The notes under the pieces: generated by a model
Database searches by the model: none
What the model saw: the letters and a program-made list of their open reading frames with translations, nothing else
What the model was told of the DNA's origin: nothing
Source of the DNA: DASWTL01 sp966250385
GTDB taxonomy: Bacteria > Bacteroidota > Bacteroidia > Sphingobacteriales > Sphingobacteriaceae
Assembly (NCBI GenBank): GCA_966250385.1
Contig: CBINHC010000003.1
Coordinates: 248,001-312,000, forward strand
Direction: 5' to 3'
Length of the DNA: 64,000 bases
Position numbers and translations under genes: made by a program
In this document: in pieces, positions 25,178-34,974 of the stretch
Layout of the letters: each line of letters opens with the position of its first letter
Position numbering within the stretch: the first letter of the stretch is position 1

Positions 25178-25726
25178 ATGGGGAAAAAAGTAATAGTAGC
25201 GATACTACTTATCATTTCTTTTGTGTCAACTCAGGCGCAAACAACGAACCAGGTTCAGAAAATCACTTCGGATCCGGATAATCTGTCTAAGGATTATTTT
25301 GGTCAGATCATGGGCGTGGCGTTAAGTGCTACATCAAACCTGAAATTGTACCAGTTCGTTTATGACTGGATTGGTACCCCTTACCGGTTAGGCGGCGATA
25401 CTAAAAAAGGTATTGACTGCTCCGGGTTCGCCTATCAGCTTTACAGCAAGGTGTTCAATACCGTTATCGGAAGCAACTCCCGGAATATCTTCAGTATGGT
25501 GAATCCGGTCAGCAAGGATGAACTTGCGGAGGGTGACCTGGTGTTCTTTAAGATCGGCAGCCGGTCCATCACCCATATGGGCGTTTATATCGGTAATAAC
25601 AAATTTGCACATGCCTCCAGCAGCCGGGGCGTCATGATCAGCGATCTTGACGAGCCTTACTGGAAACGATATTACTATAAGGGCGGACGGTTACTCGAAA
25701 CTATTCGTCAAAAGCTGAACGACTAG
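25178..25726 (+). CDS. secreted NlpC/P60 peptidoglycan endopeptidase
   Basis: A 182-residue cell-wall hydrolase that cuts peptide stems of peptidoglycan. It has a signal peptide (MGKKVIVAILLIISFVSTQA) and one NlpC/P60 domain with the triad Cys81 (IDCSGF), His133 (THMGVYI) and His145 (FAHASSS). There is no separate cell-wall binding domain. It is a single gene behind a recognisable promoter and is closed by a terminator at 25750. Confidence 0.93.
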   Translation: MGKKVIVAILLIISFVSTQAQTTNQVQKITSDPDNLSKDYFGQIMGVALSATSNLKLYQFVYDWIGTPYRLGGDTKKGIDCSGFAYQLYSKVFNTVIGSNSRNIFSMVNPVSKDELAEGDLVFFKIGSRSITHMGVYIGNNKFAHASSSRGVMISDLDEPYWKRYYYKGGRLLETIRQKLND

Positions 25727-25749
25727 GTTCCTTCCCGGAATACAGTGCG

Positions 25750-25776
25750 AAGCCCGGAGAACTCCAGGCTTTTTTT
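25750..25776 (+). terminator. terminator of the NlpC/P60 gene
   Basis: AAGCC-C-GGAG-AA-CTCC-A-GGCTT forms an interrupted stem followed by a run of T. Confidence 0.85.
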
Positions 25777-25817
25777 GTGCCCTTATATCCCGGTTGCCGT
25801 TGCCTGAATTCGTCATA

Positions 25818-26006
25818 CTACCGCTCCGCGTCCCGGGTGTTCCGGATAAGTCCGATCCCCGTGAAGAAAAAGATCAGGCCCAGAACAAAATACACGATGA
25901 GTACCCGCGTGCCGTTGCCGCCGTTTGCAAAATTGACGCCGGCGTAGATCAGCCCGATGATGCCCAGAATTGTAAGAATGGTACCAAAAGTCCTTTTTTG
26001 ATTCAT
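25818..26006 (-). CDS. small two-helix membrane protein
   Basis: A 62-residue protein with two hydrophobic segments (GTILTILGIIGLIYAGV and VLIVYFVLGLIFFFTGIGLI) joined by a short Gly/Asn loop, and a charged C-terminus. It starts with ATG 44 bp downstream of the YdcZ-like gene on the same strand, so the two may be co-transcribed. Many Bacteroidota carry proteins of this form; the function is unknown. Confidence 0.65.
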   Translation of the reverse strand: MNQKRTFGTILTILGIIGLIYAGVNFANGGNGTRVLIVYFVLGLIFFFTGIGLIRNTRDAER

Positions 26007-26050
26007 GTGCGTTTTTCCTCAATTAATAGGGAAATGAACCAAAATGTTTT

Positions 26051-26500
26051 TTAGTTCTTCAGGATGAGTACCACCCCGGCTATCAGGAGGCACGCTCCTC
26101 CCAGCCGGTAGATATTGAAACTGTGCTGTTCGAATCCGAGGTAACCGAAATGGTCAAGGAACAGTGCGAACAGGATCTGTCCGCCGACAATCAGGGCCAG
26201 GAGGTTGGCAGCGCCTATCCGGGGAGCCAGGACGATCACGCTGCAGACATAGGCGGCGCCGATCAGGCCGCCCAGGATTTTATAGAAAGCCATTCCCTTC
26301 ATTTGCCGGACCGCCTCGAACGAATCGCGCTCAAAGAGGCTGACGTAAAGGATCAGCGCCAGGGTTCCTACCAGGAAAGAGATCAGCGTTGCAAGGACCG
26401 GGCTTCCCACGACGGTCCTCAGCTGGGCGTTGATGCCGGTCTGGGTCGCCAGGGCGACTCCTGCAAGCAGGGCGAGAAGGTAGTATGGAATGTTGTTCAT
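26051..26500 (-). CDS. YdcZ/DUF606-type half-size DMT transporter
   Basis: A 149-residue protein with five predicted membrane helices, matching the DUF606 (YdcZ) branch of the drug/metabolite transporter superfamily. These are half-size carriers expected to work as dimers. Family features are NAQLR after the first helix and GGLIGAAYV in the third. The substrate is unknown. It is divergent from the EEP-family gene at 26574. Confidence 0.85.
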   Translation of the reverse strand: MNNIPYYLLALLAGVALATQTGINAQLRTVVGSPVLATLISFLVGTLALILYVSLFERDSFEAVRQMKGMAFYKILGGLIGAAYVCSVIVLAPRIGAANLLALIVGGQILFALFLDHFGYLGFEQHSFNIYRLGGACLLIAGVVLILKN

Positions 26501-26573
26501 GGAGCAGGTCTAAAAAAGCAGCAAAACCGCGGTTCAAACTTTTTTCAAAGAAAGTGTATTTTATGGTAACGTA

Positions 26574-27623
26574 ATGACTACCTCTTTAAAAGTTCTCGGG
26601 TACTTTATTGTTTTCTTGTCGGCGGTTCCGATGATCCGGAAGGACTACTGGACTTTCCGGGTTGTGGAGTACCCCCGGCTGCAGAAACTGTTCCTCACCG
26701 TGCTGGTCCTCGGGCTGTCTCTCTGGCTGATCCGGTTCAACGACCTTTGGGACTATGTGTTCCTGTGTGCGCTCCTGATCAATGCCGTCTACCTTTCCTG
26801 CCTGGTCTACCCGTTCACGCCGATGGCACCCAAACGGATGCTTTCCACACCGGTTTCAGATGACGAGGAAACACTCAGCCTGCTGGTCAGCAACGTTTAC
26901 CAGTATAACCGGCATGCGGCCGATTTCCTGAACCTGTATAAGAGGGTTGATCCGGATATGATCCTCCTGCTGGAGACCGACCGGTGGTGGGTGGACCAGC
27001 TGAAACAACTGGAGGCGACCTACCCTTACAGGCTGCTGCATCCCCTGGAAAACACCTATGGCATCGCGCTGTATTCGCGCCTGCCCCTGAGCGGGGAAAA
27101 GATCCGTTTTCTCGTTGAAAACGACATTCCCTCCGTGTATGCCCGGGTTACCCTGCGGTCCGGCCAGCTGGTTCAGTTCTTCGGGCTCCATCCGACGCCG
27201 CCAGTTCCCCAGGAAAATCCGCGGTCGACGGAGCGCGACAAGGAGATCCTGCTGATCGGAAAAGAAGCGAAGAGCTGCACACTTCCGGTGATCGTCGCCG
27301 GAGATCTGAATGACGTGGCCTGGAGCTACACTACCGACCTGTTCCTGAAGACCAGCGGACTTCTGGATCCCCGAATGGGGCGCGGGTTCTTCAACACGTT
27401 TGATGCCCGGTATCCGCTTTTCCGGTACCCGCTGGACCATGTGTTCACCAGCAATGACTTTACCCTGGTGGACCTGAAGCGTCTGCCCAACTGCGGATCG
27501 GATCATTTCCCGATGTATATCAAAGTTCAGTATAACCGCCGGGCAAAGATGGTCCAGGAAGAGCCTGAAGCCGAACCGGCTGAAAAGGAATTAGCTGAGA
27601 AAAAAATAAAAAAGCCAGTCTGA
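26574..27623 (+). CDS. membrane-anchored endonuclease/exonuclease/phosphatase family protein
   Basis: A 349-residue protein with three predicted N-terminal helices (about 8-20, 37-53, 60-80) and a C-terminal EEP domain. Visible EEP residues are SNVYQYN, LLLETD (metal-binding Glu), HPTPP, AGDLND and GSDHFP (catalytic Asp-His). These enzymes act on DNA, phospholipids or phosphosugars; the membrane anchor suggests a lipid or surface substrate, which is inference. The C-terminal 30 residues are Glu/Lys rich. It ends within the terminator stem at 27611. Confidence 0.85.
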   Translation: MTTSLKVLGYFIVFLSAVPMIRKDYWTFRVVEYPRLQKLFLTVLVLGLSLWLIRFNDLWDYVFLCALLINAVYLSCLVYPFTPMAPKRMLSTPVSDDEETLSLLVSNVYQYNRHAADFLNLYKRVDPDMILLLETDRWWVDQLKQLEATYPYRLLHPLENTYGIALYSRLPLSGEKIRFLVENDIPSVYARVTLRSGQLVQFFGLHPTPPVPQENPRSTERDKEILLIGKEAKSCTLPVIVAGDLNDVAWSYTTDLFLKTSGLLDPRMGRGFFNTFDARYPLFRYPLDHVFTSNDFTLVDLKRLPNCGSDHFPMYIKVQYNRRAKMVQEEPEAEPAEKELAEKKIKKPV

Positions 27624-27638
27624 TCGCAGACTGGCTTT
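27611..27638. terminator. bidirectional terminator
   Basis: A perfect 12-bp stem, AAAGCCAGTCTG with its complement, and an ATCG loop. The A-run before it acts as the T-tract for the M13 peptidase on the minus strand. The stop of the 26574 gene lies inside the stem. Confidence 0.9.
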
Positions 27639-27658
27639 GGATGTGTCGTTTTCTGACT

Positions 27659-29704
27659 CTACCAGATCTTCACGCGCTGACCTTCTTCCCGGTACATCTT
27701 GTCTCCGGGCTTAACCCCGAACGCTTCATAGAATGCCGGCATATTGGAAAGCGGCCCGTTCACGCGGTACATTTCCGGCGCGTGCGGATCCAGGCTGATG
27801 CGCATTCTCAGCCGTTCATCGCGGTCCTTGATACGCCATACCTGTGCGAATGACAGGAAGAACCGCTGATCCGGGGAGAATCCGTCAATGGCGGTGTTTC
27901 CTTTGCCTTGTTCGGTGTTCTTGAATGCTTCATAGGCGATAGCGAGCCCGCCGATATCGGCAAGGTTCTCGCCCAGGGTCAGCTTCCCGTTCACCTTCAG
28001 GTCGTTCAGCACGGTATACCGGCCATACTGATCCACTACCACCGAAGCCTTTTGCTTGAACTTGGCGGCATCTTCCTTGGTCCACCAGTCCTTCAGATTT
28101 CCGTCCTTGTCGTACTGGCTTCCCTGGTCATCGAAACCGTGGGTCATTTCATGTCCGATCACTGCACCGATCGCGCCGTAATTGATGGCGTCATCCGCAT
28201 TCGCGTCAAAGAACGGGAACTGCAGGATGCCTGCCGGGAACACGATCTCGTTAAAGCTCGGGTTATAGTAGGCATTGACAGTCGGCGGAGTCATGCCCCA
28301 TTCTGTTTTGTCTACAGGCTTGCTTAATCTTCCCATAATCTCTTTGTACTGATGCCGGGCGATGGAGACCTTGTTCTCATAGTATTTGTCGGAAGCGATC
28401 TCCACGTCATTATAGTCCTTCCATTTATCCGGGTAACCGATCTTTTTCGTGAACGCGTTCAGTTTAGCCAGGGCGCGGGATTTGGTCTCCTCGCTCATCC
28501 AGTCCAGGTTCCTGATCCTGCCTTCGTAAACCTTCTGCAAATTGTTAACGAGGGTCAGCATGCGGTCTTTCGCTTCCTTCGGGAAATACTTCTCGACGTA
28601 AAGCTGGCCGAGCAGTTCTCCGAGACCACCATCTGTATCCTCGACCATCAGCTTCCAGCGCTCTTTCTGCTCTTTCTGGCCGTTCAGGGTCTTTCCGGCA
28701 AAGTCGAACCGGGCGTCACGGAAATCCTTGCTCAGCGAACTTGCCGAACCGTTGAGCAGCTCGAACTTCAGTTTGTTCTTCCAGAGCTCAAGGGGCCGGG
28801 ATTTGAGCAGGCTGTTCAGGGCCTGGTAATATTTCGGCTGGCTGACCAGGACCGTGTCTGTCTTGGCGCCGATACGGTTCAGTACATCGCTCAGCGGAAT
28901 GTTCGGGATTTGTTTCTGGAACTCAGCGACCGTGAATTTATTGTAATTCTTTACCGGATCCCGGAGTTCGACCGGCGTAAAATGTGAACCGGCGATCTCG
29001 GTTTCGAGTTTGATAATTTCATCGGCGATGGATGCGGCTGATGCCTGGTCCTTACCGGTCAGGGTAAACAGGCGGATGATATATTTTTTGTACGCGTCAC
29101 GTACTGCCATTGTTTCCCTGTCATTGTTGAAATAATAGTCGCGGTTGGGCAGACCCAGGCCTGTCTGGTAAAAATTCAGCGCATTCTTTGTGCTGATCCG
29201 GTCGTCCGGGCCGACGGAAAAACCGAACAGGAATCCGTCGCCTTCCTTGAAGCTGTCGGCTGAGAGGGCGATCAGGCCCTGTACATCCCTGACTGCGTCG
29301 ATCCGGGTTAGCAGCGGTCTAACCGGCTCGTAGCCCCTTTTGTCGATCGCCACGGTATCCATCCCGCTCTTATAAAGGTCGCCTACTTTCTGCTTCAGGG
29401 ATCCCTTGTCATGTTTACCGGCAGATACCTCGTCCAGGATTTTCCGCAGGTTTTGCTGGTTCTCGTCATACAGCGTATAGAAGGATCCCCAGCCGGTTTC
29501 CGAGGCCGGTATCACGGTATTCTTCATCCAGGTGCCGTTCGCATACTGGAAGAAGTTTTCTCCCGGGGATACGGTTGTGTCCATTCCGCTCTTGTCGAAA
29601 AATACGGTTCGTTTGGGTACCTCAGAAGAATTTTTTGAGCTGCCGCTGCAGGCAGCTGCGAGGATCGCCGGCACTACAAGCCAGGCATAAAAAGCTTTTC
29701 TCAT
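27659..29704 (-). CDS. M13 family metalloendopeptidase lipoprotein (neprilysin/PepO-like)
   Basis: A 681-residue zinc endopeptidase. The catalytic motif HEMTH is at His518-His522, the third ligand lies in ENLADIGG, and NAYYNP, a family block contacting substrate, lies just before. The N-terminus MRKAFYAWLVVPAILAAACSG has a lipobox, so it is a probable periplasmic lipoprotein. The large N-terminal helical domain (about 60-440) is the usual cap that limits access to peptides. It is transcribed from its own unit after the helicase operon. Confidence 0.95.
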   Translation of the reverse strand: MRKAFYAWLVVPAILAAACSGSSKNSSEVPKRTVFFDKSGMDTTVSPGENFFQYANGTWMKNTVIPASETGWGSFYTLYDENQQNLRKILDEVSAGKHDKGSLKQKVGDLYKSGMDTVAIDKRGYEPVRPLLTRIDAVRDVQGLIALSADSFKEGDGFLFGFSVGPDDRISTKNALNFYQTGLGLPNRDYYFNNDRETMAVRDAYKKYIIRLFTLTGKDQASAASIADEIIKLETEIAGSHFTPVELRDPVKNYNKFTVAEFQKQIPNIPLSDVLNRIGAKTDTVLVSQPKYYQALNSLLKSRPLELWKNKLKFELLNGSASSLSKDFRDARFDFAGKTLNGQKEQKERWKLMVEDTDGGLGELLGQLYVEKYFPKEAKDRMLTLVNNLQKVYEGRIRNLDWMSEETKSRALAKLNAFTKKIGYPDKWKDYNDVEIASDKYYENKVSIARHQYKEIMGRLSKPVDKTEWGMTPPTVNAYYNPSFNEIVFPAGILQFPFFDANADDAINYGAIGAVIGHEMTHGFDDQGSQYDKDGNLKDWWTKEDAAKFKQKASVVVDQYGRYTVLNDLKVNGKLTLGENLADIGGLAIAYEAFKNTEQGKGNTAIDGFSPDQRFFLSFAQVWRIKDRDERLRMRISLDPHAPEMYRVNGPLSNMPAFYEAFGVKPGDKMYREEGQRVKIW

Positions 29705-29748
29705 TCGTTAAAGTTCTTTCCGTTAAATATCGGAAAAATAGTAAAGAC

Positions 29749-32220
29749 CTATGAATAGCGTAAGGACATTTTTGCCACGCGCTCTTCCAGGCTCTCGGTG
29801 GAAAGTTTTTCACGAAGCCGGTCAACCATGATCGGGAAGGCAAACGGTGTGGGCTGGTCATTCGTTGTGATGCGGATCGTCTGGCTCCGGATCCGGTCCA
29901 GGGCTTCACGGAGACGAAACTCCTCCAGCTGGAACTGAAGCGCCTCGTGATAGGCCTGCCGGATCAGTACGTTATTCGGTTCGTATTCACGGAACACCTC
30001 GAAGATCAGGGAGGTCGAGGCCTGCAGGTGTTTGTTTTTCATCGGTTTACCGGGAAAGCCCGTGAATACGAGTCCGGCGATATGAGCAATATCGCGGAAC
30101 CGGCGCCGCGCCATTTCATTTGCATTGAGACTATGCTGGATATCGTCCAGCAGGTTGTCGGAGGAAAACAAACCGCTGGCAATCGCTTCCTCCAGCGGAA
30201 TCTCCTCATCAGTCAGAAGTTCAAAACCGTAGTCGTTCATGGCTATGGAGAACGTAGCGCTCCTGATGCGGGCGATGCGGTAGGCGAACAGTGATCCCAT
30301 TCCCTCATGGACCAGGCGGCCTTCGAACGGGTAGAAGAAGAGATGATGCCCGTCCCCGGAAACCAGTTTCTCGATCAGGAACTCGTTTGACAGGGGAAGG
30401 TGCGAAAGGGTTTCCTGTAACCGGAAAAGCGGCCGCAGCGCCCTGGTCTCCGGATCGGTCTCTTCTCCTTTGGCCACTTCATCAAGTTTCTTGCGGAACA
30501 TGGCGGACAGCTGGGAGGAAAGAGGCATCCGGCCGCCCATCCAGCTGGGGATCTGGCCTTTGTTGCTTTTGGATTTCCGGACATACGCTGTCATCTCCTT
30601 GACTTTGACCAGTTCCAGGCTCCGGCCGGCGAACCAGAAGTTGTCGCCGGGCTTAAGCCTGGAAATGAACGACTCTTCAATTGTCCCGAGGTAGCCGCCG
30701 GTCATGAACCGGATCCGCATACTGAGATCACTGACGATGGTTCCCATGGTGAGCCGGTGACGCATGGCCACCCGCCGGTTGTTGACCTTGTACAGGCCGT
30801 CTTCCACCTCGACTTTCAGGAATTCGTCGTACTGCGACAATGTCTGTCCGCCGCGGGTGATGAAGTCAAGGATCTGGCCATATTCCTCCTCGCGGAGGTC
30901 CGCATAACAATAGGTTGTCTTCAGTTCACGGAAGACCGGGTCCGGCCGGAATCCTTCAGAGACGGCAAGCGTAACCAGGTACTGCATCAGCACATCCATG
31001 GCCAGCAAGATCGGGTCCCGGCTCTCAAAGATCTTTTCTTTCAGCGCGGCTTTCAGTGCGGCTCCTTCCAGCAGTTCCATGGAATGGGTCGGGACAAAAA
31101 AGGCCCTGGACACGGCGCCGGGATGGTGACCGCTGCGACCTGCACGCTGCATGAACCTGGCGACCCCCTTCGGCGACCCGATCTGGATTACCGTGTCCAC
31201 CGGCCTGAAGTCAACTCCCAGGTCCAGGCTGGATGTACAGACCACCAGGCGCAGCATTTCATTATGGAGCGCTTCCTCCACCCATGCCCGGAGTTCATTA
31301 TCCAGGGATCCATGGTGCATCGCCATGACTCCCGCATACTCCGGATATTTGTCCAGGATCGCCTGGTACCAGATTTCGGACTGCGATCGCGTGTTCGTAA
31401 AGATCAGGGTTGTCTTGCTCCGGGCCACGAGCTGCATCACTTGGGGAAGAAGTTTCAGACCCAGGTGGCCCGACCAGGAGAACTGTTCAATATTTTCCGG
31501 TATGATCGACTCGATAACGATCTTCTTGTCAAGTTCTGCCCGGATCAGGCGGATCCGGTCCTCGGCCATGTCGTTCCCGAGCAGTACCCGGGCCGCCTGA
31601 TCCAGGTTACCGATCGTTGCTGAGATCCCCCATATCCGCAAACGGTCCGTTTTGGGGAGATCGGCCCCTTTCATCGCTTTCAGGCGTGACAGGCCCAGTT
31701 CAAGCTGAACGCCGCGTTTGGTTCCCAGCAGTTCATGCCATTCATCGACCACGACCACCTGCATATTCTGGAAAAGTTTCGGGTAATCCTTCTGTCCGAT
31801 CATCAGGTGCAGACTCTCCGGGGTCGTCAGCAGGATCTCAGGCTGCCTCTTCTTAAGTTCCTGTTTTTCTTTGGCCGGCGTGTCGCCCGTCCGGGTGGCA
31901 ACCTTCCAGGGCAGTCCCAGGTCATCCACGGCGGTCTGCATAGCTTTCCGGATGTCGTTGGTCAGGGCCCTCAGGGGCGTGATCCAGAGCATCAGCAAGC
32001 CGTTATTCCTCAAAGTCCGGTAATCATCCGGGTGCTGGTTGATATAATCAGCGATGAAGGGCAGGAACATCGCAAAAGTCTTACCGCTGCCCGTCGGGGC
32101 ATTCAGGAGGCCTGAAGCGCCCGAAAGGTAGGCAGCCTCCATTTCCTTCTGGAATGGAAACTGTTTCCAGTTCCGGGCCCTGAACCAGTCTGAAATCACC
32201 TGCTGGCCTTTTGTTCTCAT
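29749..32220 (-). CDS. ligase-associated DEXH-box DNA helicase (Lhr-core)
   Basis: An 823-residue SF2 helicase of the Lhr-core group. Motif I is APTGSGKT (Lys47), motif II reads VVVDEWH near 165, motif III is GISATIG, and motif VI reads RFMQRAGRSGH. A winged-helix and Lhr-specific C-terminal region follow. It is the last gene of a three-gene operon: its ATG overlaps the ligase stop (ATGA). In bacteria this combination is annotated as a ligase-associated repair module; Lhr-core enzymes translocate 3' to 5' on single-stranded DNA. Confidence 0.94.
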   Translation of the reverse strand: MRTKGQQVISDWFRARNWKQFPFQKEMEAAYLSGASGLLNAPTGSGKTFAMFLPFIADYINQHPDDYRTLRNNGLLMLWITPLRALTNDIRKAMQTAVDDLGLPWKVATRTGDTPAKEKQELKKRQPEILLTTPESLHLMIGQKDYPKLFQNMQVVVVDEWHELLGTKRGVQLELGLSRLKAMKGADLPKTDRLRIWGISATIGNLDQAARVLLGNDMAEDRIRLIRAELDKKIVIESIIPENIEQFSWSGHLGLKLLPQVMQLVARSKTTLIFTNTRSQSEIWYQAILDKYPEYAGVMAMHHGSLDNELRAWVEEALHNEMLRLVVCTSSLDLGVDFRPVDTVIQIGSPKGVARFMQRAGRSGHHPGAVSRAFFVPTHSMELLEGAALKAALKEKIFESRDPILLAMDVLMQYLVTLAVSEGFRPDPVFRELKTTYCYADLREEEYGQILDFITRGGQTLSQYDEFLKVEVEDGLYKVNNRRVAMRHRLTMGTIVSDLSMRIRFMTGGYLGTIEESFISRLKPGDNFWFAGRSLELVKVKEMTAYVRKSKSNKGQIPSWMGGRMPLSSQLSAMFRKKLDEVAKGEETDPETRALRPLFRLQETLSHLPLSNEFLIEKLVSGDGHHLFFYPFEGRLVHEGMGSLFAYRIARIRSATFSIAMNDYGFELLTDEEIPLEEAIASGLFSSDNLLDDIQHSLNANEMARRRFRDIAHIAGLVFTGFPGKPMKNKHLQASTSLIFEVFREYEPNNVLIRQAYHEALQFQLEEFRLREALDRIRSQTIRITTNDQPTPFAFPIMVDRLREKLSTESLEERVAKMSLRYS

Positions 32221-33833
32221 ACCGTAAGGAAGTTTTTGAGGGTTTCCAGCGTATCGGCATCTTCGATCCGTTTGTCATGGCGCCAGCGCAGGATCCGCGG
32301 AAACCGGATCGCTATGCCGGACTTATGTCGGCTGGAATAATTAATTCCTTCAAACCCGATCTCGAATACGAGTTGCGGGGTCACGGTTCTGACCGGGCCG
32401 AACTTTTCCAGTGTATGGCGTTTCACGAAATGGTCGACCTGCCGGATCTCCTGGTCCGTCAGACCGGAGTAGGCCTTGGCGAAGGGTACCAGTTTTTCGC
32501 CTTCCCAGACGCCAAAGGTGTAATCGGTATACAGGTCCGCCCGGCGACCATGGCCCTTCTGGGCATAGATCAGCACGGCATCGACCGACAGGGGATCCAC
32601 CTTCCATTTCCACCAGTCCCCCCGCTTCCTGCCGGTAAGATATGGTGACTCCAGTCTTTTAAGCATAAAACCTTCGGCGTGATTCCCGCGGGATTCCCCG
32701 CGGAGATCGTGGAGCTGTTCCCAGGACTCAAAAGGAACGACCGGAGAAAGTCTGAAAGTTCCTTTTGCAGGCGACGCTTCATGGACCCGTTCGAGGATCT
32801 GCCTTCTTTCAGCGAGCGGGAACGACCGGATATCCTGTCCTTTATGCTCTAGAATATCATAGGCGATAAAAGCCATAGGGCTTTCGCTCAGAATCTTTTT
32901 CGTCAGGTTCTTCCTTCCGATCCGCGTCTGGAGGACATTGAAAGGGAGGGGCTGTTCGCCTGCAAAGCAGATAGCCTCACCGTCCAGGACGGTGCCATCC
33001 GGAAGCTCTGATATGAATTCATGAAGCTCCGGAAACTTGTCCGTGACCAGGTCTTCACCGCGGGACCAGATAAAGATCCGGCCAGCCCGGTGGATGGCCT
33101 GTGCCCGGATGCCGTCCCATTTCCATTCCGCCTGCCACTGCTCCGGCGAGCCCAATGCCGACCGGATATCGGCGGCCGTTTTGGATTGGTCAGAGGTTTC
33201 CTGCAGCGCATAGGCCAGGAAAAAGGGATAGGGCCGGGAGAGGTCGTCCGAGGCATCTCCCTCCTGAATCAGTGCGCTGAACGCAAACGTAAACGGATCC
33301 CATTTTCCCATAATGCGGTGGGTCAGGACGGCCGCGTCGACCTCGTAGAGTTCGGAAAGGGCCTTGACGACCAGATTCTGTGAGACGCCGATCCTGAAGG
33401 AGCCCCCGAGAAGCTTGTTGAATACGAACCGCTCCTGGCTGTCCAGCATATCCCAGGCTGCGGTAAGCCAGTGTTTTTTCTCCGTTTCGGTCATCGTCTG
33501 AAGGCCGGCGATCTCGTTCATCCACTCGGACAGCGACAGGGTCCCGGAAGCTGAGGGCGGGGGCAGGAGCAGCGCAATGGTTTCGGCCAGGTCGCCGACT
33601 ACGTGGTAGCTCTCATCGAAGAGCCAGGCCGGAATGCCGGCCTTTTCCATGGCATAGGTTCTTACCAGGGTCGAGTTGATCTGCCTCCGCGGCTTCCGGT
33701 CGGTGAACAGGGCCAGGGTATGCACCTTATCCAGGTCGGACGCCCGGAGGAAATAGTCCTTCAGGATACGGACCTTTTCGCCGGTTTTATTGGTCTCGTC
33801 AAGCCGGGCAAACAGGGTAGCGAGTTCTTTCAC
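32217..33833 (-). CDS. ATP-dependent DNA ligase (LigB type, Lhr-associated)
   Basis: A 538-residue DNA ligase. The adenylated lysine is Lys238 in EWKWDGIRAQ (KxDGxR motif); other nucleotidyltransferase motifs are FIWSRGEDL, LDGEAICF, AEGFMLKRL and WWKWKV. An N-terminal ligase domain (about 1-200) and C-terminal OB-fold complete it. The GTG start overlaps the exonuclease stop (GTGA) and its own stop overlaps the helicase start. It is an accessory repair ligase; the replicative NAD-dependent ligase is expected elsewhere. Confidence 0.95.
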   Translation of the reverse strand: MKELATLFARLDETNKTGEKVRILKDYFLRASDLDKVHTLALFTDRKPRRQINSTLVRTYAMEKAGIPAWLFDESYHVVGDLAETIALLLPPPSASGTLSLSEWMNEIAGLQTMTETEKKHWLTAAWDMLDSQERFVFNKLLGGSFRIGVSQNLVVKALSELYEVDAAVLTHRIMGKWDPFTFAFSALIQEGDASDDLSRPYPFFLAYALQETSDQSKTAADIRSALGSPEQWQAEWKWDGIRAQAIHRAGRIFIWSRGEDLVTDKFPELHEFISELPDGTVLDGEAICFAGEQPLPFNVLQTRIGRKNLTKKILSESPMAFIAYDILEHKGQDIRSFPLAERRQILERVHEASPAKGTFRLSPVVPFESWEQLHDLRGESRGNHAEGFMLKRLESPYLTGRKRGDWWKWKVDPLSVDAVLIYAQKGHGRRADLYTDYTFGVWEGEKLVPFAKAYSGLTDQEIRQVDHFVKRHTLEKFGPVRTVTPQLVFEIGFEGINYSSRHKSGIAIRFPRILRWRHDKRIEDADTLETLKNFLTV

Positions 33834-34909
33834 AAGCCCTCCTCCCTCTTCGGTCCTGCACTGGCCGCTGCGCCGGTTTCATCAATCAGTTGTCCGGGCG
33901 CTTCATCCGGTACGCCCGCCTCGTCACCGCCGTAAAGGGTGTGCGCTTCACGGGCGTCCAGCCCGAGGCCGCAGAGGTAGCGCGAGAACGCTGCCGTATA
34001 ACCATGGGTCAGGTAGACCGAATCACAGCCCGTGGCTTTAATTGCCCGGATGAGTCCCTGCCAGTCGGCATGGTCCGAGATGACAAAGCCGCGGTCGGCG
34101 CTGACTCTTCGTTTGGTTCCGCGCAGGGTCATCCACCCGGAGCAGTAGCCCAAACTAAACGGCTGGAATCGTTTCATCCATGGCGTGCCGAGTGCCGACG
34201 GAGGGCAGAGAATCAGGCCGTCCTGCAGCACCTGCTTCCGGAACGACGGCGCGAGGTAAGTTGTTTCCGGGAGGCATATGCCGTTGCGGCGTAATGCCTG
34301 GTGGGTATTCTCAATGGCTCCGTGTGTAAAGACCGGCCCGAGCGACCTGTCAATGTTGTGCAGAATGCGCTGGGCCTTCCCTAATGAGTAACCGGCCAGG
34401 ATACTTATCCGTCCGGATTCCTGGTTTTGGCGCCACCAGCTGTTGATATCCGCGAACACGGAGGACTGGTCCTTCCATCTGAATACCGGCAATCCGAATG
34501 TGCATTCCGAAATGAACGAATGGCATTTTACGGGTTCAAACGGTGTGGAAATACCGTCGTTCTCCAGTTTGTAGTCGCCGGATACCACCCAGATCTCTCC
34601 CCGGTATTCTACGCGGATTTGGCATGAACCGATGATGTGTCCGGCCGGATGAAATGAGATCCGGACGCCGTTGCGGGTCACCGGTTTCTCATAGTTGAGG
34701 GTTTCCAGGCGGATCTCGCCGAGCCGGTGTTTCAGGACTTCCGCGGACAACGGATGGGCGAGATAGTATTGGTTTCCCGGACGGGCATGGTCAGCGTGGG
34801 CATGGGTGATCACCGCATAGCTTACCGGTTTCCAGGGATCGATGTAAAAGTCGCCCTGACTGCAGTAGATTCCGTAGTCGTTGAATTCTAAAAGGGGTTT
34901 AACCGGCAT
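33830..34909 (-). CDS. ligase-associated DNA exonuclease, metallo-beta-lactamase fold
   Basis: A 359-residue MBL/beta-CASP-type nuclease (Exo of the Lhr-ligase module). The metal motif HAHADH (H-x-H-x-D-H) is near residue 35, with GHIIGSCQ and SGDYK further on, SISILAGYSLGKAQR in the beta-CASP part, and SDHADW near 280. It heads the three-gene operon with 4-bp overlaps between genes. In the known four-gene bacterial cluster a metallophosphoesterase is also present; it is absent here. Confidence 0.92.
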   Translation of the reverse strand: MPVKPLLEFNDYGIYCSQGDFYIDPWKPVSYAVITHAHADHARPGNQYYLAHPLSAEVLKHRLGEIRLETLNYEKPVTRNGVRISFHPAGHIIGSCQIRVEYRGEIWVVSGDYKLENDGISTPFEPVKCHSFISECTFGLPVFRWKDQSSVFADINSWWRQNQESGRISILAGYSLGKAQRILHNIDRSLGPVFTHGAIENTHQALRRNGICLPETTYLAPSFRKQVLQDGLILCPPSALGTPWMKRFQPFSLGYCSGWMTLRGTKRRVSADRGFVISDHADWQGLIRAIKATGCDSVYLTHGYTAAFSRYLCGLGLDAREAHTLYGGDEAGVPDEAPGQLIDETGAAASAGPKREEGL

Positions 34910-34950
34910 AACTGATAACTCAGGAACAGCGGAATGGTTTTATACAGAAA

Positions 34951-34968
34951 ACCCGGCCTGAGCCGGGT
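34951..34968 (-). terminator. terminator of the C-terminal processing protease gene
   Basis: A 7-bp GC-rich stem (ACCCGGC with GCCGGGT) and a 4-base loop; read on the minus strand it is followed by TTTTCTGT. Confidence 0.8.
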
Positions 34969-34974
34969 CTTGAA

